NCBI GenBank assembly: GCA_001296005.1
Contig: LJHR01000015.1
Location: forward strand, 124,001-188,000
Length of the DNA stretch: 64,000 bases
Direction of reading: 5' to 3'
From: an alpha proteobacterium AAP38
GTDB taxonomy: Bacteria > Pseudomonadota > Alphaproteobacteria > Azospirillales > Azospirillaceae
Shown: positions 19,347-28,533 of the stretch, in pieces
How positions within the stretch are numbered: position 1 is the stretch's first letter
How the letters are laid out: the number at the start of each line of letters is the position of its first letter
Notes under the pieces: generated by a model
Told to the model about the DNA's origin: nothing
Databases searched by the model: none
What the model saw: the letters and a program-made list of their open reading frames with translations, nothing else
Program-made: the position numbers and the translations under genes

Positions 19347-21275
19347 TCAGTTCTTCTTGCGGTCGTCGACTTCCTCGAAGTCGGCGTCCACCACCTTCTC
19401 ACCACCGGCATTGTCATCATCGCCGGCGTTGGAGGCGGAGGCAGAAGCGCCGTCGGCGGCGCCACCTTCCTGACCAGCCTTGTACAGGGCCTCGCCGATC
19501 TTCATGCTGGCCTGAGCCAGGGCATCGGTCTTGGCCTTGATGGCCGCCGGATCGTCACCACCCATGGCCGACTTCAGATCGGCGATGGCGGCTTCGACGG
19601 CGGACTTGTCAGCGGCGGCGATCTTGTCCTCATTCTCCTTGAGGGTCCGCTCGGTGGAGTGGATCAGACCGTCAGCGTGGTTCTTGGCTTCCACCAGTTC
19701 CTTGCGCTTCTTGTCGTCCGCCGCATGCTCCTCGGCGTCCTTCACCATCTTTTGGATGTCGCTGTCCGACAGACCACCCGACGCCTGGATGCGGATCACC
19801 TGCTCCTTGCCGGTGGCCTTGTCCTTTGCGCCGACATTGACGATGCCATTGGCGTCGATGTCGAAGGTCACCTCGATCTGCGGCACGCCGCGCGGGGCGG
19901 ACGGAATGCCCATCAGGTCAAACTGGCCCAGCATCTTGTTATCGGCGGCCATTTCGCGCTCACCCTGGAACACGCGGATGGTCACCGCAGACTGGTTGTC
20001 TTCCGCCGTGGAGAAGACCTGGGACTTCTTGGTCGGGATTGTCGTGTTGCGGTCGATCAGACGGGTGAACACGCCACCCAGCGTTTCGATACCCAGCGAC
20101 AGCGGGGTAACGTCCAGCAGCAGCACGTCCTTGACGTCGCCCTTCAGGACGCCGCCCTGGATGGCCGCACCGATGGCCACCACCTCGTCGGGGTTCACGC
20201 CACGGTTCGGCTCCTTGCCAAAAATCTGCTTCACGGTCTCGATGATCTTGGGCATGCGGGTCATACCGCCGACCAGGATCACCTCATCCACTTCCGACGC
20301 CTTCAGGCCGGCATCCTTCAGCGCGGCCTGGCAGGGGCCGACGGTGCGGCGGACCAGATCTTCCACCAGGGCTTCCAGCTTGGCGCGGGTCAGCTTGATG
20401 TTCAGGTGCTTCGGACCGGACGCGTCGGCCGTGATGAAGGGCAGGTTGACTTCCGTCTGGACGGAGCTGGACAGCTCGATCTTGGCCTTTTCAGCCGCTT
20501 CCTTCAGGCGCTGCAGGGCAAGACGGTCTTTGCGAAGGTCGATGCCCTGCTCCTTCTGGAACTCTTCGGCCAGGTAATCGATGATCTTGCCGTCGAAATC
20601 CTCACCGCCCAGGAAGGTGTCGCCGTTGGTGGACTTCACCTCGAACACGCCGTCACCGATCTCCAGGATCGACACGTCGAAGGTACCGCCGCCAAGGTCG
20701 TACACGGCGATGGTGCCCGCACCCTTGCGCTCCATGCCATAGGCAAGGGCGGCGGCCGTCGGCTCGTTGATGATGCGCAGCACTTCCAGGCCGGCGATCT
20801 TGCCGGCATCTTTGGTGGCCTGACGCTGACTGTCATTGAAATAGGCGGGAACCGTGATGACGGCCTGGGTGACCTTTTCACCCAGATAAGCCTCGGCGGT
20901 CTCCTTCATCTTCTGCAGGATGAAGGCGCTAACCTGGCTGGGGCTGTACTTGTCGCCCTGGGCTTCAACCCAGGCGTCGCCATTGCCGCCTGACACGATC
21001 TTGTACGGGACCAGATTGGCGTCCTTCTTGGTCACCGGATCATCGAAGCGGCGGCCGATCAGGCGCTTGATGGCGAACAGGGTGTTGTCGGGGTTCGTGA
21101 CGGCCTGGCGCTTCGCGGGCTGTCCCGTCAGCCGTTCACCACCGGGGGTGAAGGCGACCATGGACGGCGTGGTGCGCGCGCCTTCGGCATTCTCGATAAC
21201 CTTGGCCTGTGTGCCTTCCATGACGGCCACGCAGGAATTCGTGGTGCCCAGATCGATACCGATAACCTTGCTCAT
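19347..21275 (-). CDS. dnaK: Chaperone DnaK (Hsp70)
   Basis: This is the main ATP-dependent Hsp70, 642 residues. The nucleotide-binding domain opens with [13 protein letters not shown] and contains [13 protein letters not shown]; the substrate-binding domain and helical lid follow, ending in an acidic tail DADFEEVDD. Although the frame is open to 21404, the true start is ATG 21275, directly before the conserved SKVIGIDLG and preceded by AGAGAGG. dnaJ follows downstream. A TTGCGG-N17-TATATC promoter lies about 100 bp upstream. It is followed by a hairpin in the dnaK-dnaJ gap. Confidence 0.98.
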   Translation of the reverse strand: MSKVIGIDLGTTNSCVAVMEGTQAKVIENAEGARTTPSMVAFTPGGERLTGQPAKRQAVTNPDNTLFAIKRLIGRRFDDPVTKKDANLVPYKIVSGGNGDAWVEAQGDKYSPSQVSAFILQKMKETAEAYLGEKVTQAVITVPAYFNDSQRQATKDAGKIAGLEVLRIINEPTAAALAYGMERKGAGTIAVYDLGGGTFDVSILEIGDGVFEVKSTNGDTFLGGEDFDGKIIDYLAEEFQKEQGIDLRKDRLALQRLKEAAEKAKIELSSSVQTEVNLPFITADASGPKHLNIKLTRAKLEALVEDLVRRTVGPCQAALKDAGLKASEVDEVILVGGMTRMPKIIETVKQIFGKEPNRGVNPDEVVAIGAAIQGGVLKGDVKDVLLLDVTPLSLGIETLGGVFTRLIDRNTTIPTKKSQVFSTAEDNQSAVTIRVFQGEREMAADNKMLGQFDLMGIPSAPRGVPQIEVTFDIDANGIVNVGAKDKATGKEQVIRIQASGGLSDSDIQKMVKDAEEHAADDKKRKELVEAKNHADGLIHSTERTLKENEDKIAAADKSAVEAAIADLKSAMGGDDPAAIKAKTDALAQASMKIGEALYKAGQEGGAADGASASASNAGDDDNAGGEKVVDADFEEVDDRKKN

Positions 21276-21375
21276 GACGACCTCTCTTGTTCGGCAGACC
21301 GCCCGCAGCCCTAAGCACCGCGATATGGTCCCCATTGTTGATCTCCGGGACGGGCCACCGTCCTGGCGCACAGCA

Positions 21376-21404
21376 GATATAGGCAGGAGCGCCGAAGTCC
21401 GCAA
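21376..21404 (-). promoter_or_regulatory. Candidate dnaK promoter
   Basis: On the minus strand TTGCGG (21399-21404) and TATATC (21376-21381) are separated by exactly 17 bp, placing the start about 95 nt before the dnaK ATG. The sequence around the -10 (CCTATAT) could also suit the alphaproteobacterial heat-shock sigma-32. I see no CIRCE element. Confidence 0.45.
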
Positions 21405-21575
21405 CTGTCCTGCCTTCGTAACGGCATTGACAATTTCGTCAAGGCAGCGATGCCGGAACCGCGCGGTGTCAGCGGCGTCACGGGAGGGTCCAGAGCAATG
21501 CGTGTGCAGACATCGCGATCCCTTCCCTGGGAGTAAACATGTTCATATGACGTTTAAGTAACGCATACATCTCTA

Positions 21576-21606
21576 TGGTTGCGCCCGACATGAGGCAACC
21601 ATTTTT
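21576..21606 (+). terminator. Rho-independent terminator-like hairpin without an upstream gene
   Basis: TGGTTGC (21576-21582) pairs with GCAACCA (21595-21601) and is followed by TTTTT (21602-21606). No coding gene on the plus strand ends here, so it may close a small RNA. Confidence 0.6.
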
Positions 21607-21630
21607 GCTTGGGCGGCCAAGCAACTTTCT
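21605..21630 (+). terminator. Second adjacent hairpin
   Basis: TTGCTTGG (21605-21612) pairs perfectly with CCAAGCAA (21617-21624) around GCGG and is followed by CTTTCT. It abuts the T-run of the previous hairpin, forming a tandem terminator-like unit. Confidence 0.5.
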
Positions 21631-21765
21631 AAGTTATACTTATTACCGCTAAAAATTAATACGTTTATATCTATATTTCTTTATGGAAACGCTTTAGCAT
21701 CGATTCCATTGGATAAGGATGGCTCTGTAACAGGGCCCGAAGCCGTCGACAGGGGGGCGGAACCG

Positions 21766-22020
21766 ATGGACTGTTCAATGAACAATCAGGATTTGGTTGG
21801 GGACGAACCGGCGCCGGAAGTGGCGATGGCCATCAAGCGCTGCCTGGAAAGTCTGGTGCGCGATGCCCGCCGCAGCCAGATGGACGATCTGGCCGAATTC
21901 CTGGCCCTTGCAGCCCTGGCTGCCGATGACGCCGCCAAGGCTCGGCGCAAGGCCGCCGCAACGAGCGCCGCAGCGGCACCGAACGATCTGGCCAACCGCC
22001 GCGTTGCAGGTTCCTGCTGA
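21766..22020 (+). CDS. Small protein of unknown function
   Basis: An 84-residue frame starts at ATG 21766, preceded by AGGGGGGCGG at a good distance; the frame is open to 21709. The protein is Ala-rich and helical with no signal peptide or membrane segment: a central stretch IKRCLESLVRDARRSQMDDL suggests one amphipathic helix and the C-terminal third is low-complexity Ala, Lys and Arg. I do not recognise a family. Codon use resembles the neighbours. It is plausible as a real gene, mainly because of its ribosome-binding site and the AT-rich upstream promoter region. The N-acetyltransferase gene follows about 100 bp downstream. Confidence 0.5.
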   Translation: MDCSMNNQDLVGDEPAPEVAMAIKRCLESLVRDARRSQMDDLAEFLALAALAADDAAKARRKAAATSAAAAPNDLANRRVAGSC

Positions 22021-22122
22021 CCCTGCCGCTTCATGTCATGAGGACGCTTTCGGGCTGGTGGGGTCGACCCACCCTGGCTTAAGGGATGGATGCTTTCCCG
22101 ATTTGCCAGGATGCCGGCCACC

Positions 22123-22941
22123 ATGTCCGACAATCATTCCGATCCGTTCGACCTTGAATCCTATCTGGCCCGTATCGGCCATGACGGCCAGACTTTTGCC
22201 GATCTGGCAACGTTGCGCGCCATCCATATCGCCCATGCCGGCGCGATTCCGTTCGAAAACCTGGATATCCAGATGGGCCTGCCCATCCGGCTGGAACCCG
22301 ATGCCATCCTGGCCAAGCTGGTGGGGCGGCGGCGGGGCGGTTACTGCTTTGAGCAGAACAGCCTGCTTGCCATGGCGCTGACAGCCATCGGGTTCGCTGT
22401 CACGCGGCGCGTGGCGCGGGTGCGGATGGGGGGTGATCCTGGCGGGCGCAGCCATCTGATGCTGCTGGTCACTATCGCCGGGCAGGGCCATGTCTGCGAT
22501 GTCGGGTTTGGCGGATCGTGTCTGGCCGAACCCCTGCCCCTGGTTGCGGGGGAGTATGACAGCGCCGGGGATCGCTGGCGCCTGCGTGCTTCCGACTGGT
22601 CACCGGGATGGGAACTGGAGGTCTGGCGCGATGGCGGCTGGTTCGGGCTTTACTGGTTCGGGGAGGAAGAGGTCGTGGAATACGACCTGATCTTCGGCAA
22701 CCATTATACGTCCACCCATCCCGCCTCCCGTTTCGTGCAGAACCGTGTGGCCGCCCGCACCACCCTGACGGAGCGCCATACATTGCTGAACGGCCTCTAC
22801 CGCCGACGGCTGCAGGGTGAACTGGTGGAGGAGATGCAGATCACGGACGAGGCGGCGTTCCGCCACATCCTGGCCGACCGTTTCCTGATCGACCTGTCCG
22901 AGGAAGCGGTCCTGAAACCGGTGGAAGGGATCAACCCTTAA
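22123..22941 (+). CDS. Arylamine N-acetyltransferase
   Basis: This enzyme transfers acetyl groups from acetyl-CoA to arylamines and hydrazines. The catalytic triad is visible: C75 in RRGGYCFEQN, H111 in RSHLML and D126 in VCDVGFG, with spacings of 36 and 15 close to characterised NATs. From ATG 22123 the protein is 272 residues, starting shortly before FDLESYLARIG. The frame is open to ATG 22090, which has the better ribosome-binding site (AAGGGA) and would add 11 residues; I favour 22123 because the cysteine then sits at the usual distance from the start. Its physiological substrate is unknown. A palindromic repeat separates it from the convergent argG. Confidence 0.9.
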   Translation: MSDNHSDPFDLESYLARIGHDGQTFADLATLRAIHIAHAGAIPFENLDIQMGLPIRLEPDAILAKLVGRRRGGYCFEQNSLLAMALTAIGFAVTRRVARVRMGGDPGGRSHLMLLVTIAGQGHVCDVGFGGSCLAEPLPLVAGEYDSAGDRWRLRASDWSPGWELEVWRDGGWFGLYWFGEEEVVEYDLIFGNHYTSTHPASRFVQNRVAARTTLTERHTLLNGLYRRRLQGELVEEMQITDEAAFRHILADRFLIDLSEEAVLKPVEGINP

Positions 22942-22950
22942 AATGAAAAT

Positions 22951-23025
22951 GTCGCATGCGCCCTTCCGGGCTTATGCGACCTACGAAAAACGTAGGTCGC
23001 ATAAGGGCGTCAGCCCGCATGCGAC
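22951..23025. repeat. REP-type palindromic element between convergent genes
   Basis: The core arms CTTATGCGACCTACG (22971-22985) and CGTAGGTCGCATAAG (22991-23005) are a perfect 15-bp inverted repeat around five A. Each half also folds by itself (GTCGCAT...ATGCGAC) next to a GTAG tetranucleotide facing the centre. The layout is that of paired REP units, here with GTAG inside, opposite to the element at 17931-18018. It lies between the NAT gene and argG and may also stop transcription in both directions. Confidence 0.82.
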
Positions 23026-23034
23026 ACAAATTTC

Positions 23035-24252
23035 TTACAGACCCTTGGCGATGCTGTTCAGGCGCAGGCGGAGCGCGTTCAGCTTGATGAAGCCTTCGGC
23101 GTCCTTCTGGTTATAGACGCTGTCAGCCTCGAACGTCACATAATCCAGGCGGTACAGGCTGTTCGGGCTCTTGCGGCCCACCACGCGGGCCGACCCCTTG
23201 AACAGCTTCAGGCGAACGACACCATTCACCCGCTGCTGGGTGCTGTCGATCAGGGCCTGCAGCGCCTCACGCTCCGGGCTGAACCAGAAGCCGTTATAGA
23301 TCAGCTTGGCATAGCGCGGCATCAGCTCGTCCTTGAGGTGCAGCGCCTCACGGTCCAGCGTGATGCTCTCGATGCCGCGATGGGCCACCGACAGCAGGGT
23401 GCCGCCCGGCGTCTCATAAACGCCGCGGCTCTTCATGCCGACATAGCGGTTTTCCACCAAATCCAGACGACCGATGCCATGCTTGCCAGCCAGACGGTTC
23501 AGTTCCGTCAGCAGGGCCGCCGGGGTCAGGCGCACGCCGTTCACGGCGACGGCATCACCCTTCTCATACTCGATCTCGACATATTCGGCCTCGTCCGGCG
23601 CCTTTTCCGGGGCGACGGAGCGGGTGTACATGTCCTCGTCGGCTTCCACCCAGGGATCTTCCAGGGCCTTGCCTTCGTAGGAGATGTGCAGAAGGTTGGC
23701 GTCCGTGCTGTAGGGGGCCTCGCCACGCTTGTCCTTGGCGATGGGGATCTGGTGCTTCTCGGCGAATTCCAGCAGTTGGGTGCGGCTGTTCAGGTCCCAT
23801 TCGCGCCACGGTGCGATCACCGTCACGTCGGGCTTCAGCGCGTAATAGCCCAATTCGAACCGGACCTGATCATTGCCCTTGCCGGTGGCGCCATGGGCCA
23901 CGGCATCGGCACCGACCTGACGGGCGATCTCAATCTGGCGCTTGGCGATCAGCGGCCGGGCGATGGAGGTGCCCAGCAGATAGGTGCCTTCATACAGCGT
24001 GTTGGCGCGGAACATCGGGAACACGAAGTCGCGCACGAATTCTTCACGCAGATCGTCGATGAAGATGTTTTCCGGCTTCACGCCCAGCAGCTCGGCCTTC
24101 TTGCGCGCAGGCTCCAGCTCCTCACCCTGGCCGAGATCGGCGGTGAAGGTCACGACCTCACACGCGTAGGTCTCCTGCAGCCATTTCAGGATCACCGAGG
24201 TGTCGAGGCCGCCCGAATAGGCCAGCACGACTTTCTTCACGCCGCTCTTCAT
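23035..24252 (-). CDS. argG: Argininosuccinate synthase
   Basis: ArgG joins citrulline and aspartate, using ATP, in arginine biosynthesis. The 405-residue protein starts at ATG 24252, immediately before [20 protein letters not shown], which holds the PP-loop ATP-binding motif. The conserved [13 protein letters not shown] segment and [19 protein letters not shown] are also present. The frame is open to 24369, but that extension lacks homology. It stands alone on the minus strand. Confidence 0.97.
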   Translation of the reverse strand: MKSGVKKVVLAYSGGLDTSVILKWLQETYACEVVTFTADLGQGEELEPARKKAELLGVKPENIFIDDLREEFVRDFVFPMFRANTLYEGTYLLGTSIARPLIAKRQIEIARQVGADAVAHGATGKGNDQVRFELGYYALKPDVTVIAPWREWDLNSRTQLLEFAEKHQIPIAKDKRGEAPYSTDANLLHISYEGKALEDPWVEADEDMYTRSVAPEKAPDEAEYVEIEYEKGDAVAVNGVRLTPAALLTELNRLAGKHGIGRLDLVENRYVGMKSRGVYETPGGTLLSVAHRGIESITLDREALHLKDELMPRYAKLIYNGFWFSPEREALQALIDSTQQRVNGVVRLKLFKGSARVVGRKSPNSLYRLDYVTFEADSVYNQKDAEGFIKLNALRLRLNSIAKGL

Positions 24253-24416
24253 GGGTAATATCCGTTGCGCTAACAGGTTGAACCGGGCACGGAAGTTATC
24301 GGGGGCGATGGCACCTGTCCAGACCATGAGGCCCGCATCCGCATGGGGGCTGGCCGGCAACAGCGACAAGCCCCATATCGCACGACGTCACCTGTGACAA
24401 ATGAAGAGGGTGCAAG

Positions 24417-24695
24417 ATGAGCCGCGGAGGCCTTTTGATGATCGTCTGCCTACTGGCCATGCTGCTGGCGGCGGCGGTCGGCGGCGTCATGGCGTGGAAC
24501 GCGATGGGCGGCGGCGGACCGGAACAGGGGATCAGCCTGCATGGGTTTATCGCGCTGGGCCTTGGGATTCTGGGCTCCTTGGTGGTGGGTGGCGGGTTGA
24601 TGGCGCTGGTCTTCTTCTCCAGCCGCAGCGGCCATGATGAGACGGTGCATAGGGAAGTGACGGAACGCATGCCGCCCGATGGGGGACAACATTGA
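24417..24695 (+). CDS. Small two-span membrane protein (unknown function)
   Basis: This 92-residue protein starts at ATG 24417, with AGAGGG upstream. Two hydrophobic segments (about residues 5-27 and 43-67) are separated by a Gly-rich loop, and the tail is hydrophilic (SRSGHDETVHREVTERMPPD). I do not recognise a named family, though short two-span proteins of this look are common next to metabolic genes in alphaproteobacteria. It lies on the same strand as the sensor kinase that follows 61 bp later and may share its transcript. No catalytic motif is seen. Confidence 0.65.
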   Translation: MSRGGLLMIVCLLAMLLAAAVGGVMAWNAMGGGGPEQGISLHGFIALGLGILGSLVVGGGLMALVFFSSRSGHDETVHREVTERMPPDGGQH

Positions 24696-24756
24696 TACCG
24701 CTCGCGCTGGTACCAGGGTCTCGCCGCTATGATTACCACCACGACGGCACCCCGGA

Positions 24757-25818
24757 ATGTTGTTATGGTTCCGCGAGAAAATCACCGCTTGGCCAAGGCC
24801 GGTCCTGATGGCGCTCCTTCTCGCGATTGAAACCGGCAGACGCTCACCGCTCTTCGCCTATGGTTTCGCGTTGCTGGCCTTCGGCCTTGCCCTGGTGGTG
24901 CGCTGGACGGCGGAGGCGGCCTTGCCGCCGGGTTTTCCGTTCCTGACCTTCTTTCCTGCCGTCATCCTGACCGCCTTCTTTGCGGGCCTGTGGCCCGGCA
25001 TCCTGGTGGCCGTTCTGTCGGCGCTCGCCGCGTGGTATTTCTTCATCCCGCCCGACGGGTTCGGGCTGGACAGGCCCAGCGCGCTGGCCCTGGGCTTCTT
25101 TGTCCTGATCGTCGCCATCGATATCGCCATCATCCATGTGATGAACATCGCGCTGGCCAGGGTGCGGCAGGAGCGGGCCCGCGCCAAGAAGGCGGAGCAG
25201 GAGGCCAGCGAACTGGCCGCCCACCGCGCCGTCCTTTTCGCTGAGCTTCAGCACCGCGTCTCCAACAATATTCAGATCGTCTCTGCCCTGCTGGCCCTGC
25301 AAAAGGCCGACGTCACGGATGAGAAGGCGCGCCGCGCCCTGACCGATGCAGCCACGCGGTTGGCCACCATCGGCAAGATCCAGCGCCGCCTGCACGATCC
25401 GGAAAACAGCCACGGCAATTTCGCCGGCTTCTTGTCGGAGTTGGTAGAGGATGTGGCCCGGGCGGGTGCGCCGGCCGGCATCAAAGTGGCGGTGGATGCG
25501 ACCGCCCTGCCCCTGCCGTCAGAAAAGATCATCCCCGCCGCCCTGGTGGTGGCCGAGCTGGTCAGCAACAGCCTGGAACATGCGTTCGTGGACCGTCAGA
25601 AAGGATCGGTTAGGGTTGCGGCCCGGATGGCGGACGGCAACCGGGTGGAGCTGTCCGTCACCGATGATGGCAAAGGTCTGCCGCCCGGTTTCGACGCGGC
25701 AACCGTGCCTAGCCTGGGCCTGCGGCTGGTGCGGCTGCTGACGCAGCAGCTTGGCGGTGATTTCCGGATGAAGGACACGGGTACCGGTGCCGAGGCACGA
25801 CTGCTGTTCAGCGTGTAA
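24757..25818 (+). CDS. Sensor histidine kinase (DUF4118 membrane domain, HisKA_2 type)
   Basis: This 353-residue kinase has four hydrophobic segments at about 30-135 resembling the DUF4118/KdpD membrane domain. After a short coiled linker comes LFAELQHRVSNNIQIVSALL, the HisKA_2 box with the phospho-acceptor histidine in QHRVSNN. The ATPase domain has an N box (ELVSNSLEHAF) and a G1 box (VTDDGKGLP). There is no receiver or PAS domain and no regulator gene next to it, so its partner must be elsewhere. Its last 11 bp overlap the convergent GDPD gene, which is unusual but both reading frames are well supported. Confidence 0.9.
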   Translation: MLLWFREKITAWPRPVLMALLLAIETGRRSPLFAYGFALLAFGLALVVRWTAEAALPPGFPFLTFFPAVILTAFFAGLWPGILVAVLSALAAWYFFIPPDGFGLDRPSALALGFFVLIVAIDIAIIHVMNIALARVRQERARAKKAEQEASELAAHRAVLFAELQHRVSNNIQIVSALLALQKADVTDEKARRALTDAATRLATIGKIQRRLHDPENSHGNFAGFLSELVEDVARAGAPAGIKVAVDATALPLPSEKIIPAALVVAELVSNSLEHAFVDRQKGSVRVAARMADGNRVELSVTDDGKGLPPGFDAATVPSLGLRLVRLLTQQLGGDFRMKDTGTGAEARLLFSV

Positions 25819-26590
25819 ACCCCTGAGGCCACTGGCCCCGGCGGGACATGACGTCGCGCAGCAGTGTCGGGCGGTCAGTGATGATGCCGTCCACACCCAT
25901 ATCCAGCAGGCGTTCCATCTCCGCCGCCTCGTCCACTGTCCAGACATGGACGCAAAGCCCGCGTGCGTGGGCCGCGCGGATCAGGCCGGGGGTGACTACG
26001 GTCAGCCCCTTGTGCCGTACGGGCACCTGCAGGCAGTGCGGGCCCGCTGGGGCCGGCAGCGGCAGGCCATGGCCAGCGGCCCAGACCCGCGCCACTTCCC
26101 ACGGACCGGCAGAAGAACAAAGATCGGCCCCAAGGTCCGACCGCAACCGTGCCAGCCGGGCACCGGAGAAGGAACCGACACACACGCGATCCAACGCGTT
26201 ATGCCGGCGCAATGCCGTGACCAGCGCATGCGCCGCTGCATCGGATTTGGGATCGATATTGAGGCGCAGGTCCGGCCAGGTCTCCAGGACCTGATCCAGC
26301 AGCGGGATCGGTTCCCGACCCGCCACCCGCGCCTGTGATATGGCGGACCAGTGCAGATCGCCGATACGGCCCTGACCATCGGTCAGGCGCTCCAGCACGG
26401 GATCATGGAAGACGACCAGTTGCCCGTCCCCCGTCACCTGTACATCGGTTTCGATATAGCGATAACCAAGGTCGATGGCGCGTGCGAAGGCCGCCAGACT
26501 GTTTTCCGGCGCTTCAAGGCCGCCACCGCGATGGGCGAAGGGGATAGGACCGGGATGATCCAGATAGGGATGAAGGGACCTTGCCCTCAT
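25808..26590 (-). CDS. Glycerophosphodiester phosphodiesterase
   Basis: This enzyme hydrolyses glycerophosphodiesters to glycerol-3-phosphate and an alcohol. The 260-residue TIM-barrel shows AHRGGGLEAPENSLAAF near residues 19-35, YIETDVQ, and VFHDPVLERLTDG, which together provide the catalytic His pair and metal-binding Glu/Asp. No signal peptide is visible, so it probably acts in the cytoplasm. Its ATG overlaps the stop of the upstream small membrane gene (ATGA), so translation is likely coupled. Its 3' end overlaps the sensor kinase by 11 bp. Confidence 0.93.
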   Translation of the reverse strand: MRARSLHPYLDHPGPIPFAHRGGGLEAPENSLAAFARAIDLGYRYIETDVQVTGDGQLVVFHDPVLERLTDGQGRIGDLHWSAISQARVAGREPIPLLDQVLETWPDLRLNIDPKSDAAAHALVTALRRHNALDRVCVGSFSGARLARLRSDLGADLCSSAGPWEVARVWAAGHGLPLPAPAGPHCLQVPVRHKGLTVVTPGLIRAAHARGLCVHVWTVDEAAEMERLLDMGVDGIITDRPTLLRDVMSRRGQWPQGFTR

Positions 26591-26820
26591 GGCTTCTGGT
26601 CAAGCCGGGGCCAGCGCGACAGCGCCACAATCCACAGCCCCACGGTCAGAAGCGGGAAGAACAGGAAGACCGCCATAGCCCAAAGCGGGTTGCGCCCCGT
26701 CTTGCCCAGGGCGATGCCTACCATGCAGACGGTCCAGGTAATGGTCAGCACGACCACAAGGATGGAAGCCCAGCCCGGCAGGAAGAACAGCATATCCACC
26801 AGATCGCCATAGCGCGGCAT
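26587..26820 (-). CDS. Small two-span membrane protein (unknown function)
   Basis: In this 77-residue protein two hydrophobic helices (about 16-38 and 47-68) dominate the sequence, connected by GKTGRNPLWA, and the C-terminus is basic. The gene overlaps the GDPD start by four bases and follows the 95-residue membrane gene by 3 bp, so all three form one tight operon. The family is not recognised. Its link with a phospholipid-degrading enzyme hints at an envelope role, but this is inference from position. Confidence 0.7.
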   Translation of the reverse strand: MPRYGDLVDMLFFLPGWASILVVVLTITWTVCMVGIALGKTGRNPLWAMAVFLFFPLLTVGLWIVALSRWPRLDQKP

Positions 26821-26823
26821 GGT

Positions 26824-27111
26824 TCAGCCCTCCCCCTTCGCGGCCTGTTCCTTGGCCCGTTGCCGCTTCAGTCGTTCGCGCGGATGCAGCTTTTCCGGGC
26901 GCGGCGGCAGGTTGGGCCATGTCCTGAAGGCAAGAAGGCTGGCGAACACGGCCCATCCGAATAAAGGCAGCGCCAGCCAGACGATCCAGGCCATGGGCAA
27001 GCCCGCCCGCTGCATCAGGCGGCGGGCCGGCCAGAGGGCCGCCAGGGTCAGGGCCGCATGCACCACCAAGGCCAGTTTCCAGCCGCCCAATCCCGCCTCA
27101 CCCGCTTCCAT
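26824..27111 (-). CDS. Small membrane protein with basic tail (unknown function)
   Basis: This 95-residue protein starts at ATG 27111; an open extension to 27162 lacks support. Two hydrophobic stretches (about 8-26 and 37-62) are followed by a strongly basic tail containing RERLKRQRAKEQ, likely cytoplasmic. It is the first gene of the three-gene operon with the 77-residue membrane protein and the GDPD. No family is recognised and no catalytic residues are evident. Confidence 0.65.
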   Translation of the reverse strand: MEAGEAGLGGWKLALVVHAALTLAALWPARRLMQRAGLPMAWIVWLALPLFGWAVFASLLAFRTWPNLPPRPEKLHPRERLKRQRAKEQAAKGEG

Positions 27112-27191
27112 CGATCCAACCTTCAACAGACACAGACAGGGGACATAGCATGATTGGAACAAGGGTCAACAACGGATCGGGCCAACGATAA

Positions 27192-27228
27192 GGCCCGGTC
27201 CCCGCACAGATCATGCGGAAACCGGGCC
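27192..27228 (-). terminator. Stem-loop after the porin gene
   Basis: GGCCCGGT (27192-27199) pairs with ACCGGGCC (27221-27228) around an interior of 21 nt that can itself pair (CCGCA/TGCGG). It lies 43 bp past the porin stop. The T-run is poor, so efficiency is uncertain. Confidence 0.5.
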
Positions 27229-27270
27229 AAACCGCGACCGACCGGGATGCGGTGACGTCAGCAGAAGGGA

Positions 27271-28533
27271 TCAGAAGCGGACGCGCGCGCCCGATATCAC
27301 ACCATTGATGTCCTTATATTTGACGGTCCGCGTGTCATAGGAATGGTTGCGATAGCTTATATAAAAGTCGGTGGCGAAAGCATCGATCGTCTGCACATAG
27401 CCGACCGACCAAGCTTTGGCATCGCCACCGGCGATGGCCAAATCTTCCTGGACCAGATAGTCGATGACGAAGGAGCTGTTGCCGAGGCCCGTGACATTGG
27501 CCAGATAGCCCAGCTTGCCATACCAAAAGTCGCTGTCGCGCGGACCGATATCGCGGGTACCGCCAGCGGCCGTCACGTTGAAGCCATTGGCCAGCTTGAC
27601 GGAGATGGAACCGTTGGTCTGGGTATCGAAGCCGGTACGGCTGTCATTATTGACATGGCCAATGGCGCCCGACACTTCCGTGGTGCCGATCTTGCCCGTG
27701 TAGCGACCGGCGAAATCGGTGGCCCCGCCTTCGATGAAGCTGGTGGACAGCATGAAGCCACCAAAGGTGGGGGTGTCGTAGCGGACACGGTCGTCACGGC
27801 TCAACCCGTCGAAATTATTGAAGACGCTGTTGATATTGGGGCCGGCGGCCCGGTTCGCCTTGTTGCGGAACAACACGCCGCCGAACAGGGAACCGATATC
27901 GGTGTGGCTGACCAGTGTCGCAGTGCCGGACAGATCCACCTCTGACGTCACATTGGTGGCCGTATCGCCCTGCCCCACCCAGATGCGACCGAAATTCTTG
28001 TGCTGAACCCAGAATTCGGCCTTGCGCTCGTTCACGGAGAAGGCGCCGGCATCGGTGCCAAAGCCCGTGGTGCGCGATGAACCGGAACTGGTCTCGAACT
28101 CGATATCGGAACCGGCTGTCCAATTATCATCCAGCTTGGCCGTGCCGGCCACGCGGATGCGGGTGGAGGCCTGGGAATTGTCGACGAACATGGTGTCATT
28201 GTCGTAACCGTCATCGGCGAACTGCACAGCCCGGCCAATCTGACCGGACAGCATCAGCTTCACTTTGCCGTTACCCGACTGCGTCACCTGCGGTGCCTTG
28301 AAGGCATCGGCGGATACCAGCGGCGCATCCTTGCTAGCCGGCGGGCCGGCGGGCGTGCTCGGTGCCTTTTCCAGCTTATCAATCCGTGCCATCAGGGCCT
28401 GGACCTGCGCGCGCAACGCCTCGACTTCGCTGGCCTGGGCCGGCGCCTGCTGGGCTATGGCGGAGGACGCGGAAACGGCGAACAGGGCGGCACCGGCCAG
28501 AAGGGCGGCGGATATCCGGGGTGACACTCTCAT
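27271..28533 (-). CDS. Outer-membrane porin
   Basis: This 420-residue porin starts at ATG 28533 with GGAGGA upstream. The signal peptide is MRVSPRISAALLAGAALFAV with likely cleavage after AIA. The mature N-terminus has a short coiled coil (ASEVEALRAQVQALMARIDK), typical of trimeric proteobacterial porins, followed by a linker and alternating amphipathic beta strands, ending in RVRF with the C-terminal phenylalanine needed for outer-membrane assembly. Substrate preference cannot be read. The divergent upstream region is 416 bp and contains a Pho-box-like sequence that faces purB rather than this gene. Confidence 0.9.
   Translation of the reverse strand: MRVSPRISAALLAGAALFAVSASSAIAQQAPAQASEVEALRAQVQALMARIDKLEKAPSTPAGPPASKDAPLVSADAFKAPQVTQSGNGKVKLMLSGQIGRAVQFADDGYDNDTMFVDNSQASTRIRVAGTAKLDDNWTAGSDIEFETSSGSSRTTGFGTDAGAFSVNERKAEFWVQHKNFGRIWVGQGDTATNVTSEVDLSGTATLVSHTDIGSLFGGVLFRNKANRAAGPNINSVFNNFDGLSRDDRVRYDTPTFGGFMLSTSFIEGGATDFAGRYTGKIGTTEVSGAIGHVNNDSRTGFDTQTNGSISVKLANGFNVTAAGGTRDIGPRDSDFWYGKLGYLANVTGLGNSSFVIDYLVQEDLAIAGGDAKAWSVGYVQTIDAFATDFYISYRNHSYDTRTVKYKDINGVISGARVRF

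Larger units (their letters stand above)
21276..21765. other. 490-bp intergenic region upstream of dnaK
   Basis: No protein-coding gene is visible. It holds the dnaK promoter candidate (21376-21404), an inverted repeat TTGAC-N6-GTCAA (21427-21442) further upstream, two plus-strand terminator-like hairpins (21576-21630) and an AT-rich stretch (21630-21700) that could promote the next gene. The hairpins point to a possible small RNA. Confidence 0.5.

Noticed and set aside
19170-20993. A 607-codon frame antisense to dnaK
   Set aside because: dnaK is unambiguous on the minus strand, and long antisense frames are expected at this GC content.
21276-21404. CIRCE operator for HrcA control of dnaK
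   Set aside because: The TTAGCACTC-N9-GAGTGCTAA repeat is absent; only an unrelated TTGAC-N6-GTCAA repeat is present upstream.
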